DNA from: an uncultured Rhodobacter sp. | GTDB lineage: Bacteria; Pseudomonadota; Alphaproteobacteria; Rhodobacterales; Rhodobacteraceae | Assembly: GCA_937901435.1 (NCBI GenBank) | Contig: CALGTJ010000485.1 | Span: 1 to 7,512, forward strand | Length of the DNA: 7,512 nt | Direction of reading: 5' to 3' | Part shown: piece by piece, positions 1 through 7,512 of the stretch | Position numbering within the stretch: position 1 is the first letter of the stretch | Layout: the number at the start of each line of letters is the position of its first letter | Notes under the pieces: generated by a model | The model's database searches: none | The model's input: only the letters and a program-made list of their open reading frames with translations | Told to the model about the DNA's origin: nothing | Position numbers and translations under genes: made by a program

Positions 1-737
1 GGAATATGGGGTGGATGAATGACACCCTCGTTTACATCGAAATGGATCCCATACATAGAAAATATCATCACGATGAAATGACACGAGGCATAACATATTC
101 TTTCTCTGAAAATTTCATCTTACCGATCAGCCATGACGAAGTTGTTCATGGCAAGGGTTCGATGCTAGAAAAAATGCCGGGCAACGAATGGGAAAAATTC
201 GCTAATCTTCGCGCATATTATGCCTTTATGTGGGGGCATCCAGGTAAGAAGTTGTTGTTTATGGGGTGCGAATTTGCCCAGCCTGCTGAATGGAACCACG
301 ATGCTCAGCTCGATTGGGACGCTGCTCAAAAACCATTGCACAAGGGAATACAAAATCTTGTACGTGATTTGAATAATCTCTATCGAAACACATCTGCTCT
401 ACATGTCAAAGACTGCACACATGATGGATTTGAATGGATCAATTGTAATGATGCAGAAAACTCTACACTCAGCTTTGTGCGTCATGGGAATGCTGGTGAT
501 CCGCCGGTGGTAGTAGTTTGTAACTTCACGCCAATTGAGAGGACGCATTTCAAAATTGGAGTTCCCGAAACAGGTCATTGGTCGGAAGTTTTAAATTCGG
601 ATGCAGAAAATTACGGCGGCGAAAATCGCGGAAACCTTGGTGGAGTAAATGCAGATGATGCAGGATGGCATGGCCAAAAAGCATCAATTTCAATCACACT
701 TCCACCATTAAGTGTGCTGTTCTTTCAGCATAAATAG
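1..737 (+). CDS. glgB: 1,4-alpha-glucan branching enzyme GlgB, C-terminal part (5' end outside window)
   Basis: GlgB cuts an alpha-1,4-linked glucan chain and rejoins the piece through an alpha-1,6 bond, making the branches of glycogen in the cytoplasm. The reading frame is open to the left edge: the bases before the ATG at 6 read as the end of the conserved W-N-M-G-W-M segment, so that ATG is internal. About 244 of the roughly 730 residues usual for the family are visible. The segment contains LPISHDEVVHGK, whose Asp (codon 135-137) matches the third catalytic Asp of GH13 branching enzymes, then KKLLFMGCEFAQ and EWNHDAQLDW at the end of the barrel. The all-beta C-terminal domain follows, with FVRHG, CNFTP, a W-x-E-V-L-N-S-D segment and the terminal SITLPPLSVLFF. 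The other two catalytic residues lie upstream, outside the window. It is the first visible gene of the operon and stops 21 nt before glgC. It looks intact, and identification is secure. Confidence 0.97.
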   Translation, partial: NMGWMNDTLVYIEMDPIHRKYHHDEMTRGITYSFSENFILPISHDEVVHGKGSMLEKMPGNEWEKFANLRAYYAFMWGHPGKKLLFMGCEFAQPAEWNHDAQLDWDAAQKPLHKGIQNLVRDLNNLYRNTSALHVKDCTHDGFEWINCNDAENSTLSFVRHGNAGDPPVVVVCNFTPIERTHFKIGVPETGHWSEVLNSDAENYGGENRGNLGGVNADDAGWHGQKASISITLPPLSVLFFQHK

Positions 738-744
738 TTATCTT

Positions 745-752
745 AGGAAGGG
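745..752 (+). promoter_or_regulatory. Ribosome binding site of glgC
   Basis: AGGAAGGG lies 6 nt upstream of the glgC ATG at 759. An in-frame TAG at 744-746 excludes any earlier start, so this site and the stop together fix the glgC start. The 21-nt spacer after glgB leaves little room for a separate promoter, so glgC is probably co-transcribed with glgB. Confidence 0.75.
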
Positions 753-758
753 TATAAA

Positions 759-2015
759 ATGGAAAACAACAGATTAACCCAACGATCAATGGCATTTGTT
801 TTGGCCGGTGGGCGCGGCAGTCGCCTTAAAGAACTGACAGATTCTCGCGTGAAACCCGCGGTGTTTTTTGGCGGTAAAGCACGCATTGTTGATTTTGCAT
901 TATCAAACGCAATAAACTCAGGTGTGCGCAAGGTGGCAGTAGCCACGCAATACAAAGCGCACAGCCTGATCCGTCACATGCAGCGCGGTTGGAATTTCCT
1001 TCACACTGAACGCAATGAGTTTTTAGATATCTTGCCCGCATCACAACGTATGGGTGGCGATGATTGGTATTTGGGGACCGCTGACGCGGTGACCCAAAAT
1101 ATCGATATCATTGACAGCTATAATATTGATTATATTGCCATTTTGGCAGGTGACCACATTTATAAAATGGATTACGAAATTATGCTGCGTCAGCATGTCG
1201 AAACCAAAGCGGATGTGACCGTTGGGTGTCTGACTGTGCCGCGATCCGACGCAACCGAATTTGGCGTTATGGCCACTGACGAATCTGGCCGCATTACCAG
1301 CTTTCTGGAAAAGCCTGCCGACCCTCCCGGAACACCAGAAGATCCAAATATATCTTTGGCATCGATGGGCATTTATGTTTTCAATTGGAAATATTTGCGC
1401 GCGTTGTTACTTGACGACCAAGCTAGCGATACGTCGAGCCATGATTTTGGGAATGATCTAATCCCAGCAATTGTTGAAGGCGGCAAAGCGATGGCGCATC
1501 GATTTGACAAAAGCTGTGTTCGCGCCGAGGGCGCTTCATCTTATTGGAAGGATGTGGGAACCGTTGATGCGTTCTGGGAAGCAAATCTAGATTTGACCAA
1601 TTTCGTCCCGACATTAGATCTTTGGGATCGTCATTGGCCAATTTTGACTTACGCGGAATCTGTACCCCCAGCAAAATTCATCCATGACGAAAGTGACCGA
1701 CGCGGAATGGCTATTTCATCCATGGTTTCGGGAGGCTGCGTTATTTCCGGCACGGAAATTCGAAATTCTCTTTTATTTACTCAGGTCCAAACGAATTCAT
1801 ATTCTGTGTTGGATCAAGCCGTAGTGTTGCCTTATGTAACCGTCGAAAGAAACGCGCGTTTGCGTAAAGTAGTTATCGATCGTGGTGTAAATATTCCAGA
1901 AGGCCTAATCGTTGGAGAAGACCCTGGCGAAGACAAAAAATTCTTCCGTGTAACCGAGAAAGGTACAACATTGATAACCCAATTGATGGTCAACAAATGG
2001 TTGGCAGCAAAATGA
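759..2015 (+). CDS. glgC: Glucose-1-phosphate adenylyltransferase (ADP-glucose pyrophosphorylase) GlgC
   Basis: GlgC makes ADP-glucose and pyrophosphate from ATP and glucose-1-phosphate; it is the committed and usually allosterically controlled step of bacterial glycogen synthesis. The 418-residue product is close to the E. coli length (431). The nucleotidyltransferase domain begins with LAGGRGSRL (15-23), the glycine/arginine loop of pyrophosphorylases, followed by [19 protein letters not shown]. Other visible landmarks are Tyr104 in [10 protein letters not shown] (equivalent of the E. coli ADP-glucose site Tyr), Asp132 in LAGDHIYK (metal/catalytic Asp) and Lys185 in FLEKPADPP (glucose-1-phosphate site). 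The left-handed beta-helix domain covers roughly residue 290 to the end, with [12 protein letters not shown] and [22 protein letters not shown]. The position aligned with the E. coli activator-site Lys39 is Ser29 (TDSRVKPAV). From family knowledge, alphaproteobacterial enzymes respond to fructose-6-phosphate and pyruvate; the effectors of this one are inferred only. Its stop overlaps the glgA start. Confidence 0.98.
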   Translation: MENNRLTQRSMAFVLAGGRGSRLKELTDSRVKPAVFFGGKARIVDFALSNAINSGVRKVAVATQYKAHSLIRHMQRGWNFLHTERNEFLDILPASQRMGGDDWYLGTADAVTQNIDIIDSYNIDYIAILAGDHIYKMDYEIMLRQHVETKADVTVGCLTVPRSDATEFGVMATDESGRITSFLEKPADPPGTPEDPNISLASMGIYVFNWKYLRALLLDDQASDTSSHDFGNDLIPAIVEGGKAMAHRFDKSCVRAEGASSYWKDVGTVDAFWEANLDLTNFVPTLDLWDRHWPILTYAESVPPAKFIHDESDRRGMAISSMVSGGCVISGTEIRNSLLFTQVQTNSYSVLDQAVVLPYVTVERNARLRKVVIDRGVNIPEGLIVGEDPGEDKKFFRVTEKGTTLITQLMVNKWLAAK

Positions 2016-3429
2016 TTAAGGTTCTGTCAGTAACATCAGAATGCGCACCCTTAGTGAAAACTGGTGGATTGGCCGATGTCGCAGGGGCGTTGCCCTTGGC
2101 CTTGGCAGCCCACAACGTGCATATGCGAACCTTATTGCCTGGTTATCCTGCTGTAATGAAGCAACTCGCAAAACCTAAAACCGTGATGACATTGGCTGAT
2201 ATTTTTGGCGGAACGGTTCGTGTTTTGGCATCAACGATTGCTGGTTTGGATTTGTTAGTTGTGGACGCACCGCATTTGTTTAAACGTGAGGGTAATATTT
2301 ATTCGGGATATGATGGCGCCGAATGGAACGACAATCCAGAACGGTTTTCTGCCCTTTGCCAAGTGGCGGCCAATATAGCGCGTAATGGCATCGATGGATG
2401 GCAGCCTGATGTGTGCCATGGCCATGACTGGCAGGCCGGTTTAATGCCAGAATATATGCGCGGCGATAAAAAACGGCCAGCAACGGTAATGACAATCCAC
2501 AATATTGCATTCCAAGGATTGGCCGATCCAATCACAATAGGAAAACTCGGGTTGGATCCATATCGATTCACGCGCGATGGTTACGAATTTTGGGGCAAGG
2601 TGTCCTCTTTAAAGGCAGGACTCATGTCTGCTGATCGGATTACCACGGTTTCCAAAACCTATGCAGCGGAATTGATGAGGCCTGAATTTGGTATGGGCCT
2701 TGAGGGTGTAATCGATAAGCGTCGCTATTCATTAACTGGAATTGTGAATGGCATTGACGATGTCGTATGGAATCCCACAACTGACCTCGCAATCACGCCC
2801 TACAAAACACCTGCTGGCAAGGCAAAGAACAAGGCCGCTCTACAGGCTGAGTTTGGACTAGAAAAATCGGATGGGCCATTGTGTGTTGTCGTTAGTCGCC
2901 TGACGCACCAAAAAGGTTTGGATATGTTGCTGCAATCATTGCCCACATTATTGGATCGTGGTGGACAACTGATTGTTTTGGGTACTGGTGACTCAGGACT
3001 AGAAGCTGCATTTCGCGCGGAAACGCGTCATAAAAATGTGGCTGTTCATATCGGATATGACGAAGACATGTCCCACCGCTTAATCGCAGGTGGGGATGCA
3101 ATACTTGTCCCATCTAGGTTTGAACCTTGCGGACTGACCCAATTGTATGCCCTTAGATACGGCACTGTTCCATTGGTCTCGCTGACCGGAGGATTGGCAG
3201 ATACGGTTATAAATACGTCCGCTGCGGCATTGGCTATGAAATGCGCAACCGGTATTCAAGTGACGCCTGTTACGGCGAACGCTTTGTCGCTGGCTTTAAC
3301 CGATCTTTGTGATCTATATGCGAATAAAACCGTGTGGAAAATGTTGCAAAAAAATGGTATGAAACAGCCTGTGAATTGGGATGCGTCTGCCGGGGCTTAC
3401 GCGGCTTTATATAGAGATCTGATAAAGTA

Positions 3430-3430
<1 letters not shown>
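2012..3430 (+). CDS. glgA: Glycogen synthase GlgA (ADP-glucose-using, GT5)
   Basis: GlgA transfers glucose from ADP-glucose to the non-reducing end of an alpha-1,4-glucan. The chosen start, ATG at 2012, gives [20 protein letters not shown], which matches the family N-terminus, and a 472-residue protein (E. coli 477). An upstream in-frame ATG at 1997 would add five atypical residues inside glgC. Motifs: KTGGL at 16-20 (ADP-glucose binding), HGHDWQAG at 136-143, [12 protein letters not shown] with Arg296 and Lys301 (equivalents of E. coli Arg300 and Lys305), [13 protein letters not shown] with Glu371 (equivalent of E. coli Glu377), and LTGGLADT at 391-398. All expected catalytic positions are present. 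The start codon overlaps the glgC stop as ATGA, and no good Shine-Dalgarno is visible, so translation is probably coupled to glgC. An A7 run at 3348-3354 lies near the 3' end, but the frame runs through it normally. Confidence 0.98.
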
Positions 3431-7156
<3,726 letters not shown>

Positions 7157-7512
7157 TCAGATTTCTGCGATCATAAAGCCGTTTGGCCCAAGCTTTAGTG
7201 TTTGGGCCTCTACCACAGTATCTTCTGCAATCAATGGTTTGATCGTTTGGAGTAATGTCATAGTTTGAGCTTTGACCGAAAGATTAAAAACACACAGCGT
7301 ATTTTCACCACGTGTAAATGCCAATATTGGTTCTGGCGTATCGATAAAGTTCGAACGCCCTAATTGCATATCAGGGCGTGCGCGTCGCAAAGCTAACATT
7401 TCACGATAGAAATTTAACACACTGTTTGTATCAGTTTCTTGAACATCAACAGAACGCGCGATTTGGGGCGCCTTCACAGGTAACCAAGTTTTATCTGCTT
7501 TGGAAAACCCAC
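7157..7512 (-). CDS. GH13 alpha-glucosidase (maltodextrin glucosidase type), C-terminal part, 5' end outside window
   Basis: The - strand frame ends at TGA (7159-7157) and is open to the right window edge; the bases beyond the GTG at 7477 read as GFSKADKTWLPV, so that GTG is an internal valine, not a start. About 118 codons are visible. The sequence GFS..KTWLPV.APQIARSV..QE followed by SVLNFYREMLALRRARPDM is the typical end of the barrel and the start of the C-terminal beta domain in GH13 alpha-glucosidases and oligo-1,6-glucosidases. A short beta-rich tail then ends in KLGPNGFMIAEI. All three catalytic acidic residues lie upstream, outside the window, so exact specificity (alpha-1,4, alpha-1,6, sucrose or trehalose type) cannot be read here. 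Convergent placement beside a glycogen operon suggests hydrolysis of maltodextrins from glycogen or imported glucans. Family assignment is firm; the precise activity is inferred. Confidence 0.88.
   Translation of the reverse strand, partial: GFSKADKTWLPVKAPQIARSVDVQETDTNSVLNFYREMLALRRARPDMQLGRSNFIDTPEPILAFTRGENTLCVFNLSVKAQTMTLLQTIKPLIAEDTVVEAQTLKLGPNGFMIAEI
7185..7208. terminator. 9-bp hairpin in the last codons of the alpha-glucosidase; candidate 3'-end structure for the glg operon
   Basis: GGCCCAAGC (7185-7193) pairs with GTTTGGGCC (7200-7208) across a 6-nt loop, with one G-U pair on the + strand transcript. It begins 28 nt after the pgm stop, a reasonable place for the end of the glgBCAX-pgm message. 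On the - strand it lies over the alpha-glucosidase codons for A-Q-T-L-K-L-G-P. The sequence after it on + (TCTACCACAG) has no T-run, so intrinsic termination is doubtful. Structure seen; role inferred. Confidence 0.35.

Noticed and set aside
1997..2011. Upstream in-frame ATG for glgA, adding MVGSK
   Set aside because: The GlgA family starts at MIKVLSV; the ATGA overlap at 2012 is a typical operon junction, and the extra residues are only the end of glgC read in another frame.
3348..3354. A7 run near the end of glgA as a possible slippage or frameshift site
   Set aside because: The reading frame passes through to a family-typical C-terminus and the normal glgX overlap; no alternative product is indicated.
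7157..7477. A complete 106-residue - strand gene starting at GTG 7477
   Set aside because: The frame continues to the window edge with recognisable alpha-glucosidase sequence (GFSKADKTWLPV), so this is only the 3' end of a larger gene.

Overview
This window is a bacterial glycogen (alpha-1,4/1,6-glucan) metabolism operon. Five genes lie head to tail on the + strand: the 3' third of glgB (branching enzyme), then complete glgC (ADP-glucose pyrophosphorylase), glgA (glycogen synthase), glgX (debranching enzyme) and pgm (alpha-D-glucose phosphomutase). The 3' end of a GH13 alpha-glucosidase gene approaches from the right on the - strand. The gene order, the GlgC sequence style ([18 protein letters not shown] near the N-terminus) and the PGM1-type Pgm ending in [10 protein letters not shown] point to an alphaproteobacterium, most likely a Rhodobacterales/Roseobacter-type marine bacterium. 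Base composition is moderate to AT-leaning (mid-40s % GC from a few lines counted by eye), which would suit one of the lower-GC members. The lineage is inference from protein resemblance, not a search result.

Layout: 1-737 glgB C-terminal part; 738-758 short spacer with the glgC ribosome binding site; 759-2015 glgC; 2012-3430 glgA, overlapping glgC by 4 nt (ATGA); 3430-5508 glgX, overlapping glgA by 1 nt (TAATG); 5509-5524 spacer with a strong Shine-Dalgarno; 5525-7156 pgm; 7157-7512 (- strand) alpha-glucosidase 3' end. The two convergent stop codons touch with no base between them. No stretch over about 25 bases is free of coding sequence.

How the genes work together: Pgm interconverts glucose-6-phosphate and glucose-1-phosphate. 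GlgC activates glucose-1-phosphate to ADP-glucose and is the usual control point. GlgA polymerises it into alpha-1,4-glucan and GlgB adds alpha-1,6 branches. GlgX removes short branches during breakdown. The convergent alpha-glucosidase probably hydrolyses the maltodextrins released by breakdown. Glycogen phosphorylase (glgP) is not in the window.

I found no undescribed system: the genes are canonical and their visible active-site residues are intact. The most unusual local structure is at the convergent junction. Each gene's probable 3' RNA hairpin lies inside the last codons of the opposite gene: a perfect 10-bp stem in the final codons of pgm, and a 9-bp stem in the final codons of the alpha-glucosidase.
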